From: Candidatus Pseudomonas phytovorans
GTDB lineage: Bacteria; Pseudomonadota; Gammaproteobacteria; Pseudomonadales; Pseudomonadaceae
NCBI GenBank assembly: GCA_029202525.1
Contig: CP119325.1
Coordinates: 4,438,001 to 4,502,000, forward strand
Length of the DNA: 64,000 bases
Direction of reading: 5' to 3'
The notes under the pieces were generated by a model. That model saw only the letters and a program-made list of their open reading frames with translations. It was not told where the DNA came from and searched no databases. How positions within the stretch are numbered: position 1 is the first letter of the stretch; each line of letters begins with the position of its first letter. Positions 1-7,769 of this stretch are shown here, one piece after another. Both the position numbers and the translations under genes were made by a program.

Positions 1-151
1 GGCTTTGCGCAATGGCAGGGCTGGCGACCATCACCGTGGCCAATGGCGTTGCCAGCGCCACGCTGAACAGCGCGCGATTCACCGCACGTGCCAGTTTGGT
101 CTTGGTCGAGTTGATCGATGGGGTGCGGTTGCAATCGTTGACAGCGTGCAT
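1..151 (-). CDS. TonB-dependent siderophore receptor, N-terminal fragment
   Basis: Only the first 50 codons lie in the window; the gene runs off the left edge. The start is the ATG at 149-151 (minus strand), preceded by an AAAGGAAA-type ribosome binding site. The visible peptide has a basic start (RAVNRALF), a hydrophobic core and an SPAIAQ cleavage region, which is an outer-membrane protein signal peptide. No receptor domain is visible. The identification rests on order: ECF sigma factor, FecR-like regulator, then an exported protein on the same strand is the classical FecI-FecR-FecA arrangement, and two complete copies of it occur elsewhere in the window. Confidence 0.7.
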   Translation of the reverse strand, partial: MHAVNDCNRTPSINSTKTKLARAVNRALFSVALATPLATVMVASPAIAQS

Positions 152-264
152 GCGGTTTCCTTTCGCCCTGCGGCAGTTTTTTCGTTGCGCTTGTTGCGCG
201 TCTACCTACAAGTCGAACGAGAACGTAAATCGATAACCCCTCTGGCAAAAAAAATAGGGGGGTT

Positions 265-1212
265 TCAGGCAGCCTCGACGCGCGTCCAGTACCGGCTGAA
301 GCGACGAAGGCGCACAGGCAGCGTGGTGGTAAGGTTTTCCAGGACAATATCGATGTCGCCCAGGTGAAACGCCCCGGACACTCGCAACCCGCTCACGGCC
401 GCATCACAGCCCAGGTAACCTGGCCGATACCGCTGCAGCTCGCCGACAACATCGGCCAGGCGCCAGTTATCCACGATCAGCATCTGCCGGGCCCATGCAT
501 CCGCCATCGCCGCTACCGGTGTCAGGTCGCCCGTTTTTGCGGCGCTGAAGTCCAGCTGTTGCCCGGCGTCTACCCGCACAACCCCCATGGCGTGTGCACT
601 GCGCACTTGCACTGCATGCTGCAGCACGCTGACCCGCGAAACGTCATTGTCGCAGCGCACGATGAAGCGCGTACCCAGTGCGCGGACGCTGCCCTGCCCG
701 GTATGCACGATGAACGGCCGAGACAATGCATCCACTGCGGTCTGCACCAGGATCTCCCCCTTCAGCAACTCAAGTGCGCGCCACTCGCCGTCGTAGCGGA
801 TATCAACAGCGGTGTCGGTGTTCAGTTGCAGTTGGCTGCCGTCGTCCAGCTGCAACGAACGCTGCTCGCCAACGCCTGTGCGTACATCGGCCATCAGCCG
901 TGCAACGCCGCCGTCACGCAACACCATCCCCCCTGCCCCACCCGCTACCAACAGCACGGACAGCACCTTGAGCACTTCGCGGCGCTTGGCCCTGGCGCTG
1001 CTCAACGTCGGCCGTGCAATGCCGGGCGTGACCTGCGCCAGCTTGCCCTGCAAGCGTGCAAGGCGCTCCCATGCCTGCAGGTGTCGTGGGTCACTCAGCA
1101 ACCAGCGCTGATGCGCCACTCGCGTGGCGTCGTCCGCCTCACAGCGCAGCTCGACATACCAGCGCGCGGCAGCCTCCAGTGTGTTGCGATCCAATGTTTC
1201 AGCCCCCGACAT
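265..1212 (-). CDS. FecR-family anti-sigma factor (cassette A)
   Basis: A 315-residue inner-membrane regulator that relays receptor occupancy to an ECF sigma factor. The cytoplasmic N-terminus (about 1-80) is the DUF4880-type segment with the EAAARWYVEL motif and the conserved LLSDPRHLQAWERL stretch. A single transmembrane helix lies at about 82-98, followed by the periplasmic FecR domain (LDDGSQLQLNTDTAVDIRY, then LKGEILVQTA). Length is normal for the family. The ATG at 1212 lies 3 bases after the sigma factor stop, so the two genes are translationally linked. The receptor gene follows 113 bases downstream. Confidence 0.9.
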   Translation of the reverse strand: MSGAETLDRNTLEAAARWYVELRCEADDATRVAHQRWLLSDPRHLQAWERLARLQGKLAQVTPGIARPTLSSARAKRREVLKVLSVLLVAGGAGGMVLRDGGVARLMADVRTGVGEQRSLQLDDGSQLQLNTDTAVDIRYDGEWRALELLKGEILVQTAVDALSRPFIVHTGQGSVRALGTRFIVRCDNDVSRVSVLQHAVQVRSAHAMGVVRVDAGQQLDFSAAKTGDLTPVAAMADAWARQMLIVDNWRLADVVGELQRYRPGYLGCDAAVSGLRVSGAFHLGDIDIVLENLTTTLPVRLRRFSRYWTRVEAA

Positions 1213-1215
1213 GCT

Positions 1216-1725
1216 TCACGCCTCGGCCAGCATCAGGCAATGGGTCAGTGCCCGCACTGCATGCTTTTTGACGGTGGTGAGCGAAACATCCAGGCGCCGC
1301 GCGATTTCCACATAGCTCAAACCATCGAGCTGGGCCATGAGGAAGATTTCGCGGGTGCGCGTGCCCAGGCCATCAAGTAGCCGGTCGATTTCCAGCAGGG
1401 TCTCGATAATCAGCAGGCGAGCCTCGGGCGAAACCTCCACATGCTCGGGCCGTGCCGCGAGGGTTTCCAGGTAGGCCTGCTCCAGCGCGCGCCGCCGGAA
1501 CATGTCGATCATCAGGCTGCGGGCGACACTGCTCAAGTAAGCCCGGGGTTGTTGCAGCTCGGCCGCCTTGCGCAGGGTCAGCACCCGCATGAACGTGTCC
1601 TGAGCCAGGTCGGCGGCATGTTCCACGCAACCAAGCTTGCCGCGCAGCCACCCGCACAACCAGGAATGGTGGTCCGCGTAAAGCGTGTGCACGGCTTTTT
1701 GCAGGGAAGGGTCAGCACAGGACAT
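1216..1725 (-). CDS. FecI-like ECF sigma factor (cassette A)
   Basis: A 169-residue extracytoplasmic-function sigma-70 factor for iron-siderophore receptor expression. Region 2 is visible (the AADLAQDTFMRVL core and SVARSLMIDMFRRRAL). Region 4 carries a helix-turn-helix (GLSYVEIARRLDVSLTTVKKH). An upstream in-frame ATG at 1764 would add 13 residues, but it lies inside the AATGA-ctc-TCATT Fur-like dyad at 1753-1765. A Fur operator normally overlaps the promoter, so the ATG at 1725 is preferred. Its ribosome binding site is weak. It is the first gene of the sigma, FecR, receptor unit. Confidence 0.9.
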   Translation of the reverse strand: MSCADPSLQKAVHTLYADHHSWLCGWLRGKLGCVEHAADLAQDTFMRVLTLRKAAELQQPRAYLSSVARSLMIDMFRRRALEQAYLETLAARPEHVEVSPEARLLIIETLLEIDRLLDGLGTRTREIFLMAQLDGLSYVEIARRLDVSLTTVKKHAVRALTHCLMLAEA

Positions 1726-1752
1726 GGTAGAACCGATGAGAGCGTCTTTAGT

Positions 1753-1765
1753 AATGACTCTCATT
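1753..1765 (-). promoter_or_regulatory. Candidate Fur box upstream of ECF sigma factor A
   Basis: The sequence AATGA-CTC-TCATT is a perfect inverted repeat with 5-base arms, 28 bases upstream of the chosen sigma start. It resembles half of the Fur consensus (GATAATGATAATCATTATC). Iron-repressed FecI genes usually carry such a box. Assigned by eye only. Confidence 0.5.
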
Positions 1766-1863
1766 TAACCTGAGTCTGATCGGATTTCGCAATTGCTTTG
1801 CGCAGCAGACTGCAAACACAACCTTCGAGGCAGTGAGCCTGCTTCGCAGGATTTGAAGGACGG

Positions 1864-3096
1864 CTAGGCCACAATACTTCTGCTCAACCCCAAGCCCCAC
1901 GCCGCAGTCATCTTCTCTCCTACACGCTCAAACGCCGGATGGCTATTGCGATAATCTGCAAGCTCCGCCATCGCACGGTTCATGCCGACTTCCACTTTGT
2001 TGAGCAACTCATCGCAGCGCGCTTGCGTCAGGTTGCAGGCTGTGCGCCCGAACTGCACCAGCATCTTGCGCTTGGGCCACGCTTTCGACCCGCCCAGCAA
2101 CAGCCCCATGATGTCGTGGCTGCTGTACACCGTGGTGGTCACCAGGTCATACGCGGGCGCGAGCCAGATATCGGCGTCCTCGGCACAGTTCTCGTAGAGC
2201 AGACCGAAGTTCTTCAAGTGTGCATCGCCGTTCTGGATACCGGCGCACAACGCAACCATGGTGAAGAAGTCCTCCAGCGCACGGGGTACCCGACCAGGCG
2301 CGACATAGAGTTTGATCAACTGCGCACAGCCTTGGTAGCTGCCATCGTATTTCTTGCGAGTACCCCACCCCGAAAGCACGCACATGTCCTCAAAGCCAAG
2401 GTAGGCGTTGTCGCCGACATCGAAGCGCCGAACAACCAGAAACCTGCCCTGCTGACTAAGCTGGAATTCAGGCACGTCCAGGCCGCAATGCAATGCCGCC
2501 CGCATGCAGAAATACTCGTTGGCCGCCAACTGAGGGAAATCTGATTCGTTGAATGCTTTTACCAGGTGTGTGGCACCGCGATGGGTGACCCGATCAACAT
2601 CATGGGCGCCAGTATCAATATCCCGCACCAGCACCTTGGGCTGAACACCTGATACGCCTGAGTAGGCAGCGTAGGTACTCAAAAGCTCGGCAAACAGGTC
2701 GTTTGCACCGTCGTGAACCAGCAAGCTGGACAGCTTCATGCCTGGAACGGGGTCTTCACCGAGATGCTGAGCGATGCTGATCCGGCCCAGTTGGTGGGGG
2801 CCGACAATGCCCAGCAAGGCGAAATCGTCAAAGCCGCGCACGGACTTGCTGAACCGACGCATCAGCTCTTCCTTGAGGTGCCCTTCGGGAAGGTTCATCT
2901 CGAACAAGGGGTGTATTCCGTACTCCCACTTATAGCTCTCCAGGCGCGTTGGCATGGTCACGGAGACGGCTTGTGCTTCGCCAGCCGATGGGTTGTAAGT
3001 GAAGACCGTATCACGCGGATTTTCGTCACTGCGCCCCAGAGTGCCGACAGTGGCGTCGCCCGCGCCGACGTACAAGCGATCACTCGATCTGATCAT
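1864..3096 (-). CDS. hipA: HipA-type serine/threonine kinase toxin
   Basis: A 410-residue HipA-family kinase. In the E. coli prototype, HipA phosphorylates glutamyl-tRNA synthetase and causes growth arrest; the target here is unknown. The N-terminal subdomain is followed by the glycine-rich loop GVSGVQPK, containing the serine that is autophosphorylated in E. coli HipA. The catalytic segment QNGDAHLKNFGLLY holds the conserved Asp and Asn, and LAPAYDLVTT is the metal-binding DxD-like region. The length is near the usual 400-440, so the toxin looks intact. Its start overlaps the end of hipB by 17 bases, giving a co-translated antitoxin-toxin operon. Confidence 0.9.
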   Translation of the reverse strand: MIRSSDRLYVGAGDATVGTLGRSDENPRDTVFTYNPSAGEAQAVSVTMPTRLESYKWEYGIHPLFEMNLPEGHLKEELMRRFSKSVRGFDDFALLGIVGPHQLGRISIAQHLGEDPVPGMKLSSLLVHDGANDLFAELLSTYAAYSGVSGVQPKVLVRDIDTGAHDVDRVTHRGATHLVKAFNESDFPQLAANEYFCMRAALHCGLDVPEFQLSQQGRFLVVRRFDVGDNAYLGFEDMCVLSGWGTRKKYDGSYQGCAQLIKLYVAPGRVPRALEDFFTMVALCAGIQNGDAHLKNFGLLYENCAEDADIWLAPAYDLVTTTVYSSHDIMGLLLGGSKAWPKRKMLVQFGRTACNLTQARCDELLNKVEVGMNRAMAELADYRNSHPAFERVGEKMTAAWGLGLSRSIVA

Positions 3097-3334
3097 GGAT
3101 ACCCCCGGCCTTCAGCTCATCGAGGGTTCTACGCCGGCGCTTGGGCGTGGCCGTCAGTTGGTATCCCAAACCCTCCAGGATCGCTGCAACCTTGCGAATG
3201 CCGACTTCGGGGATCGAGTTGTTCTCGATCCCCGAGATGGTCGCGCGACTCATGCCATGACGCTGCGCAAGCTGGGCTTGGGAAAGCCCGGCATCTTTAC
3301 GCAGCTTCTTGATGAGTTTGCCCAAGTCATCCAT
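3080..3334 (-). CDS. hipB: HipB-type antitoxin, XRE helix-turn-helix regulator
   Basis: An 84-residue Cro/C1-type DNA-binding protein that should bind and neutralise HipA and autorepress the operon. The helix-turn-helix is at about residues 18-37 (LSQAQLAQRHGMSRATISGI). The C-terminal tail is rich in Arg and Lys (PKRRRRTLDEL). The gene precedes hipA and overlaps it by 17 bases, the standard hipBA order. The AT-rich DNA just upstream contains five ATTTG/CAAAT half-sites, a good candidate for its operator. Confidence 0.9.
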   Translation of the reverse strand: MDDLGKLIKKLRKDAGLSQAQLAQRHGMSRATISGIENNSIPEVGIRKVAAILEGLGYQLTATPKRRRRTLDELKAGGIHDQIE

Positions 3335-3337
3335 TCA

Positions 3338-3400
3338 ATTTGCACCATATACAATGCACAAATAAAGAAATCAAACAAATGCATCGTATTTGATTCAAAT
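3338..3400. promoter_or_regulatory. Candidate HipB operator/promoter with repeated ATTTG/CAAAT half-sites
   Basis: Within 63 bases immediately upstream of the hipB start there are five copies of one pentamer in alternating orientation: ATTTG at 3338-3342 and 3388-3392, and CAAAT at 3359-3363, 3376-3380 and 3396-3400. Two dyads result: CAAAT-N7-ATTTG (3376-3392) and ATTTG-N3-CAAAT (3388-3400). The stretch is far more AT-rich than its surroundings. HipB proteins bind several spaced palindromes upstream of their own gene; the link here is inferred from position. Confidence 0.5.
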
Positions 3401-3436
3401 TACACTGTACAGGTGTTTTTCTACTGCCCTGTGACA

Positions 3437-3559
3437 TCAACTTTTTCGGACGCAATACCCTACAAGAGAAACGCCTGGCACACGACTGACCAGCACGTGC
3501 GGCGCCGCAGCCGAAAGGCTCGCGCCGAGCGCCAGCAGCAAGAGGCAAAGGCCTTGCAT
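3437..3559 (-). CDS. Possible small exported peptide (40 codons)
   Basis: A short open frame that starts 13 bases after the OmpA-like gene ends, on the same strand. It has a fair ribosome binding site (AAAGGTG, 8 bases before ATG). The peptide opens with a hydrophobic run (LCLLLLALGASL) ending in SAAA, which looks like a signal peptide, followed by about 20 residues. I do not recognise it. It may be a real third gene of the carboxypeptidase/lipoprotein operon or chance. Confidence 0.25.
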   Translation of the reverse strand: MQGLCLLLLALGASLSAAAPHVLVSRVPGVSLVGYCVRKS

Positions 3560-3572
3560 CTGCGCCACACCT

Positions 3573-4103
3573 TTATTGAAAAGGGTCATAGCCAAACTCA
3601 TCACTGCGGCTGTTCCATTCCACCACCACTCGCCGGTTGTATTGCATGGCCTCTGCATCACTGCCCTCGTGCGCGGGGTAGCGCTCGCCATAGGCACGCG
3701 TGTTCAACTGATCGTACAAAGCGCCATACTTCACCAGGTAATAGGCGATCATGTCGGCGCGTGCCTGGGCCAGTACCACGTTCTGCTCCGGTGAGCCCTC
3801 GTCATCCGTGTGGCCCTCGATGAACACCTCCGCCTGTGGGTGGTCCAGCAGAAAGCCTGCTACCTGCCCCAGCCTGGGGATGTCCTTTTCGGCAACAGCC
3901 GCGCTGTCGGTGGCGAAGTACACGACCAGGCCACCGGCCGTTTCGCGCTCATCCGACTGCAGGCGCAGTGCGCGTTCATTGAAGGCATCGGCTTGGTCAG
4001 GATTCACCAGCAAACGGTGGTCGCTGCCAAGGGGATCGACAGTGCAGGCTGCCGTGGCGAGCATGCACAGGACAGGCAGCAGGTAACGCAGGCAACTGTT
4101 CAT
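3573..4103 (-). CDS. OmpA-family peptidoglycan-associated lipoprotein
   Basis: A 176-residue lipoprotein. The start is the ATG at 4103 with a GAGGGGG ribosome binding site; it forms an ATGA overlap with the carboxypeptidase stop, so the two are translationally coupled. The signal peptide ends in the lipobox LATAAC, with Cys20 as the lipidation site. The C-terminal half (about 75-165) is an OmpA peptidoglycan-binding domain: VVYFATDSAAV, the EVFIEGHTDDEGS loop with the diaminopimelate-contacting Asp, and QARADMIAYYL with its Arg. It should anchor the outer membrane to peptidoglycan. Coupling to a peptidoglycan-trimming enzyme supports a shared envelope role. Confidence 0.85.
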   Translation of the reverse strand: MNSCLRYLLPVLCMLATAACTVDPLGSDHRLLVNPDQADAFNERALRLQSDERETAGGLVVYFATDSAAVAEKDIPRLGQVAGFLLDHPQAEVFIEGHTDDEGSPEQNVVLAQARADMIAYYLVKYGALYDQLNTRAYGERYPAHEGSDAEAMQYNRRVVVEWNSRSDEFGYDPFQ

Positions 4104-5323
4104 AAGCCCCCCTCGCCCGTGCACAACAGGCATACACCAAGCCACTGATAAAGCTTCAGCAGCAGAAAGTCCCAGGCCCGGCTGAACCAGCCACCCTCGT
4201 CGACTGCCTCCATGACCACCAAGGGTTTTTCCGCGATATGCCGGGACCCGATCTGGAAATTGACAACACCCACCACCTGCCCCGCCTGCAACGGCGCGTG
4301 CAGTTCGGGGCTGTCGAGGATGGCACTTACGCTCACTTCAGCGGCCTGCCCGTAGGGCACGCTGATGGCCGGGTGTGCACCTGCATTGAGTTTCACGTTT
4401 GGCGTATCACCAAACCACACACGCTTGCTTACAAACACTTCGTCAGCCTTGATCGGGGTGACCGTCTCGAACGCCCGAAACCCCCACTTCAGCAGCTTTT
4501 CACTCTCCTGGAACCTCAGCCGATCCGACTCGGCGCCCAGTACCACGGCAATCAACCGACGCCCGTTGAGCCCCGCCGAAGTCACCAGACTGTAGCCACC
4601 TGCAGCGGAATTACCCGTCTTCAGACCGTCGACAGCAAGGCTGGTGCTCCACAACAACCGGTTGCGGTTGTGCTGAAGAACGTGGTTGAAAGAAAACGCC
4701 TTTTCCTTGTAAAGGGCGTATTCAGCCGGCAATTGTTCGATCAGTGCCCGACTTAATAACGCCATGTCCCGCGCGCTGCTGTATTGCCCTTCGGCAGCCA
4801 GGCCATGCACGGTCTTGAACTGGGTATTGAGCATGCCGAGTTGGCGCGCCTGTTCATTCATGGCATCGACAAAAGACTGTTCACTGCCGGCCATGTAATC
4901 CGCCAGCGCTATACAAGCATCATTGCCGGACTGAATGACAATGCCCTTGTTCAAGTCATCAATCGTCACGCGGTCACCGGGTTTCAGGAACATCAATGAC
5001 GATCCTTGCAATTGCGCGTTGCCAGCAGCCGAAGCGTCGGTGTCGATCGTGACGTGGTCATTCAAATCGACACCACCGCCACGCAAGGCCTGGCCCAGCA
5101 CATAGCTGGTCATGATCTTGACCAGGCTGGCCGGATCTACACGGGCATCGGCATTGCCCTGCGCCAGCACTTCGCCGCTTTCATGGTCCATCAACAACCA
5201 CGCTTGCGCGGCAACCCCCGGCGCCGGCAGATAATCTTCAGCCTGTGCCAGGCCTATATTCAGCACCAGCAACTTTGCAACTAACGCCCGTAACAACCAG
5301 CCGACAACTCGTATACCTTCCAT
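4100..5323 (-). CDS. D-alanyl-D-alanine carboxypeptidase (PBP5/6 family)
   Basis: A 407-residue low-molecular-weight penicillin-binding protein (MEROPS S11) that removes the terminal D-Ala from peptidoglycan pentapeptides. It is exported by an N-terminal signal (LLRALVAKLLVLNIGLAQA). All three active-site motifs are present: SLVK (Ser66-Lys69), SGN (132-134) and KTG (235-237). The C-terminal PBP5-type beta domain and a final hydrophobic amphipathic anchor (AWDFLLLKLYQWLGVCLL) are present. The start at 5323 is preferred over an in-frame ATG 48 bases upstream because the signal peptide begins there. Its stop overlaps the start of the OmpA-like lipoprotein. A LysR gene diverges upstream. Confidence 0.9.
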   Translation of the reverse strand: MEGIRVVGWLLRALVAKLLVLNIGLAQAEDYLPAPGVAAQAWLLMDHESGEVLAQGNADARVDPASLVKIMTSYVLGQALRGGGVDLNDHVTIDTDASAAGNAQLQGSSLMFLKPGDRVTIDDLNKGIVIQSGNDACIALADYMAGSEQSFVDAMNEQARQLGMLNTQFKTVHGLAAEGQYSSARDMALLSRALIEQLPAEYALYKEKAFSFNHVLQHNRNRLLWSTSLAVDGLKTGNSAAGGYSLVTSAGLNGRRLIAVVLGAESDRLRFQESEKLLKWGFRAFETVTPIKADEVFVSKRVWFGDTPNVKLNAGAHPAISVPYGQAAEVSVSAILDSPELHAPLQAGQVVGVVNFQIGSRHIAEKPLVVMEAVDEGGWFSRAWDFLLLKLYQWLGVCLLCTGEGGL

Positions 5324-5438
5324 ACACTCCAGAACCCGAAACTCATCACAACGCATATATCCAGCGCCCACCTGAAGTGCACAGCTGAACTATTTGTCGG
5401 CGCATTGTGCGAGTGCGTATACTATAAATCAATCAACT

Positions 5439-5453
5439 ATCAGGATATCTGAT
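5439..5453 (+). promoter_or_regulatory. Dyad abutting the LysR start codon
   Basis: ATCAG-GATAT-CTGAT is a 5-base inverted repeat ending directly at the ATG of the LysR gene (5454), covering the ribosome binding region. It may be an autoregulatory operator or an RNA hairpin. Assigned by position only. Confidence 0.3.
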
Positions 5454-6365
5454 ATGCATAATATTGATATCGATAATGTCGACTTGAACCTGCTCAGGGT
5501 ATTTGTAGCTCTGATCGAAGAAGGCGGCGCCAGCCGCGCCGCGCTGCGCCTGGGCGTTACCCAACCGGCCGTCAGCGCCGCCCTCGCCCGCCTGCGGGAG
5601 GTCTACGCCGACCCGCTGTTTGAACGCACCGGTCGAGGCCTGCGGCCAACCACGCGGGCCAATGAGCTGGCGCCGCTGATTGGCGAGGCACTCAACCGCT
5701 GCCGGCAAGCCCTGGCGTTGTCGGTGGCGGGCAAGGACATCAAAGGCAGGACCATCACTGTCGGGCTTTCGGACGATGCCGAAATCGCTCTGGGCCAAGG
5801 CCTGCTGGCACTGGTCGACAAACAGCTGGGCGGGTTGCGTATCCTGTTCAGGCAAACCCATAGCGGCCTGGTCCAGGACATGCTGATGCGCCATCAGGTG
5901 GATATCGCCGTGTCTGCAGGCGGGTTGTCCTCACACCTGATCGCCAGGCAGCGCCTGGGCCGGGGCAATTACCTGGGCATTGCCGATGCGCACAACACCC
6001 CGCCCGTCAGTGCAGAGGACTATGCCCAGCGTCCGCACCTGCTGGTGTCCTCGGGTGGTTTTGTCGGCATCGTCGACGAAGGCCTGAACGCTGCCGGGTA
6101 CAAGCGCAGCATTCGTGCCTCAACCTCACACTTTGCCGCCGTGCCGTTCCTGCTGGTGGGCTCGGAGCTGATCACCACGGTACCTACCCACGCCGCACGC
6201 GCCATGGAGCGAGTGTCGACCCTCAAAACCTTTCCTTGCCCGGTAGCGCTGCCTTCCTACGACCTGGAGATCGGCACGCGGGTCGGCAGCAAGCACGACA
6301 GCACACTGCAAACGGTCAAGGCACTGATCATCGAGCTGATTGAGCAGTCGTTCTGCCTGTCGTGA
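5454..6365 (+). CDS. LysR-family transcriptional regulator (nitrilase locus)
   Basis: A 303-residue LysR regulator. The winged helix-turn-helix lies at about residues 8-67 (ASRAALRLGVTQPAVSAALARL, cited in part as VTQPAVSAALARL), followed by a periplasmic-binding-like effector domain. The start at 5454 fits the family; a longer frame from 5394 only adds non-conserved residues. It converges on the MFS transporter and overlaps its 3' end by 38 bases. Proximity makes it the likely controller of the MFS/nitrilase pair, though its own promoter faces the carboxypeptidase gene. The inducer is unknown. Confidence 0.85.
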   Translation: MHNIDIDNVDLNLLRVFVALIEEGGASRAALRLGVTQPAVSAALARLREVYADPLFERTGRGLRPTTRANELAPLIGEALNRCRQALALSVAGKDIKGRTITVGLSDDAEIALGQGLLALVDKQLGGLRILFRQTHSGLVQDMLMRHQVDIAVSAGGLSSHLIARQRLGRGNYLGIADAHNTPPVSAEDYAQRPHLLVSSGGFVGIVDEGLNAAGYKRSIRASTSHFAAVPFLLVGSELITTVPTHAARAMERVSTLKTFPCPVALPSYDLEIGTRVGSKHDSTLQTVKALIIELIEQSFCLS

Positions 6366-7641
6366 CAGCCGTGTCCTCGATCAGCCGCGCCGGTATTGCA
6401 AGGATCAATACCGTTGCCCCCAAGGTGAGCACACCGGCAAACACATACAGGCCGAGGTCGAGGCTACCAGTGCTGGCCTTCACCGCCCCCAGCACAGCCG
6501 GGCTGGTGAAGCCGCCGAACAAGGCCAGCGAATTGATCAATGCAATGCCTCCGGCAGCCGCCTGGCTTCCCAGGTAGTGCGTGGGGATGGTCCAGAACAA
6601 CGGCATCGAGGCGTACAACCCCACCGCTGCCACACTCAAGGTCACCAGCCCAGGTACCAACTGCCCCGGCACCCAGGTACAGGCAACCAAGGCACAGGCC
6701 GCCAGTACCATGCAGCTTGCCAGGTGCCAGCGGCGCTCACCCACAGCATCGGAGTGCCTGCCAATCACGAGCATGCCCACCCCACCGGCAAGGTACGGCA
6801 CTGCCGTGAGCAAGCCGATGTGCAAAGGGTCTATTACGCCATAGCCTTTGATCATGCCTGGCAGCCAGAAGCCCAGGATATACAGCCCGGCCATCACCGA
6901 AAAGTACACCAGCGCCAGGGCATAGACCCGCGGGTCGCGCAGCACCGCACCCAGCCTGTGGCTGGCGCCCGCAACGGGCGCTGCGACCTCCTGGGCAATG
7001 CGTGCGCGCTCGTCGGCACTTAGCCATTTGGCGTCTTCGGGCCTGTCGATCAACAGCAACGCCGCCAGGATGCCCAGCACAATCGCCGGCGACCCTTCAA
7101 GCAGGAACATCCACTGCCAGCCATGCAGGCCATGCACGCCATCCATCGCACCGATGATCCAGCCGGATAACGGCCCGCCCAACACCCCGGCGATGGCGAT
7201 GGCAGACATGAACACGGCAATCACACTGCCGCGCAGGCGTGCCGGGAACCAGAAGGTCAGGTAAAGGATGATGCCAGGGAAGAACCCGGCTTCGAACACA
7301 CCCAACAGGAAGCGGGCGGTATAGAACTGCAGTGGAGTCTGGACGAACATCATGCTGGACGACACCACGCCCCAGGCAATCATGATGCGCATGATCGTCC
7401 TGCGGGCACCGATACGCGTCAGCAACAAGTTGCTTGGCACTTCAAACAATACATAACCGATGAAGAAAATACCTGCTCCCAACCCGTACACCGCATCACT
7501 GAAACCCAGGTCCTGTTGCATGCGCAACGCCGCAAAGCCGATGTTCACACGGTCCAGGTAAGAGACGATGTAACTGACAAACAGCAAGGGCAAGATCTTC
7601 CAGGCGATCTTGCGGTACAACAGGCGCGAATCGTTGTTCAT
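6328..7641 (-). CDS. MFS transporter, anion:cation symporter (ACS) type
   Basis: A 437-residue inner-membrane carrier with about 12 predicted helices. The N-terminus (RKIAWKILPLLFVSYIVSYL, DRVNIGFAAL) is characteristic of the ACS family of organic-acid importers such as phthalate and glucarate transporters. The loop after helix 2 carries an RIGARRT motif of the MFS type. It lies 128 bases downstream of the nitrilase on the same strand, separated by a strong hairpin, and probably imports the nitrile or a related carboxylate. Its 3' end overlaps the convergent LysR gene. The substrate is not deducible from sequence. Confidence 0.85.
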   Translation of the reverse strand: MNNDSRLLYRKIAWKILPLLFVSYIVSYLDRVNIGFAALRMQQDLGFSDAVYGLGAGIFFIGYVLFEVPSNLLLTRIGARRTIMRIMIAWGVVSSSMMFVQTPLQFYTARFLLGVFEAGFFPGIILYLTFWFPARLRGSVIAVFMSAIAIAGVLGGPLSGWIIGAMDGVHGLHGWQWMFLLEGSPAIVLGILAALLLIDRPEDAKWLSADERARIAQEVAAPVAGASHRLGAVLRDPRVYALALVYFSVMAGLYILGFWLPGMIKGYGVIDPLHIGLLTAVPYLAGGVGMLVIGRHSDAVGERRWHLASCMVLAACALVACTWVPGQLVPGLVTLSVAAVGLYASMPLFWTIPTHYLGSQAAAGGIALINSLALFGGFTSPAVLGAVKASTGSLDLGLYVFAGVLTLGATVLILAIPARLIEDTAVTTGRTTAQSAR

Positions 7642-7700
7642 GTCTGAAAAGCCTCGGATGTTTTTCTTGTTTGACAGGGCTGCTTAGTGCATAGAAACGT

Positions 7701-7749
7701 GAATCGGCCCATGCCTCGCAGCAGAGGGTTGCCAGGCATGGGCCGATTC
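7701..7749 (-). terminator. Strong stem-loop between nitrilase and MFS genes
   Basis: A perfect 16-base inverted repeat (arms 7701-7716 and 7734-7749, GAATCGGCCCATGCCT and its complement) with a 17-base loop. Neither side is followed by a clear T-tract. It lies between the nitrilase stop and the MFS start on the same strand, so partial termination or mRNA stabilisation is more likely than a full stop. Confidence 0.5.
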
Positions 7750-7769
7750 AGTGGTGTCGGGTGTTCAGA

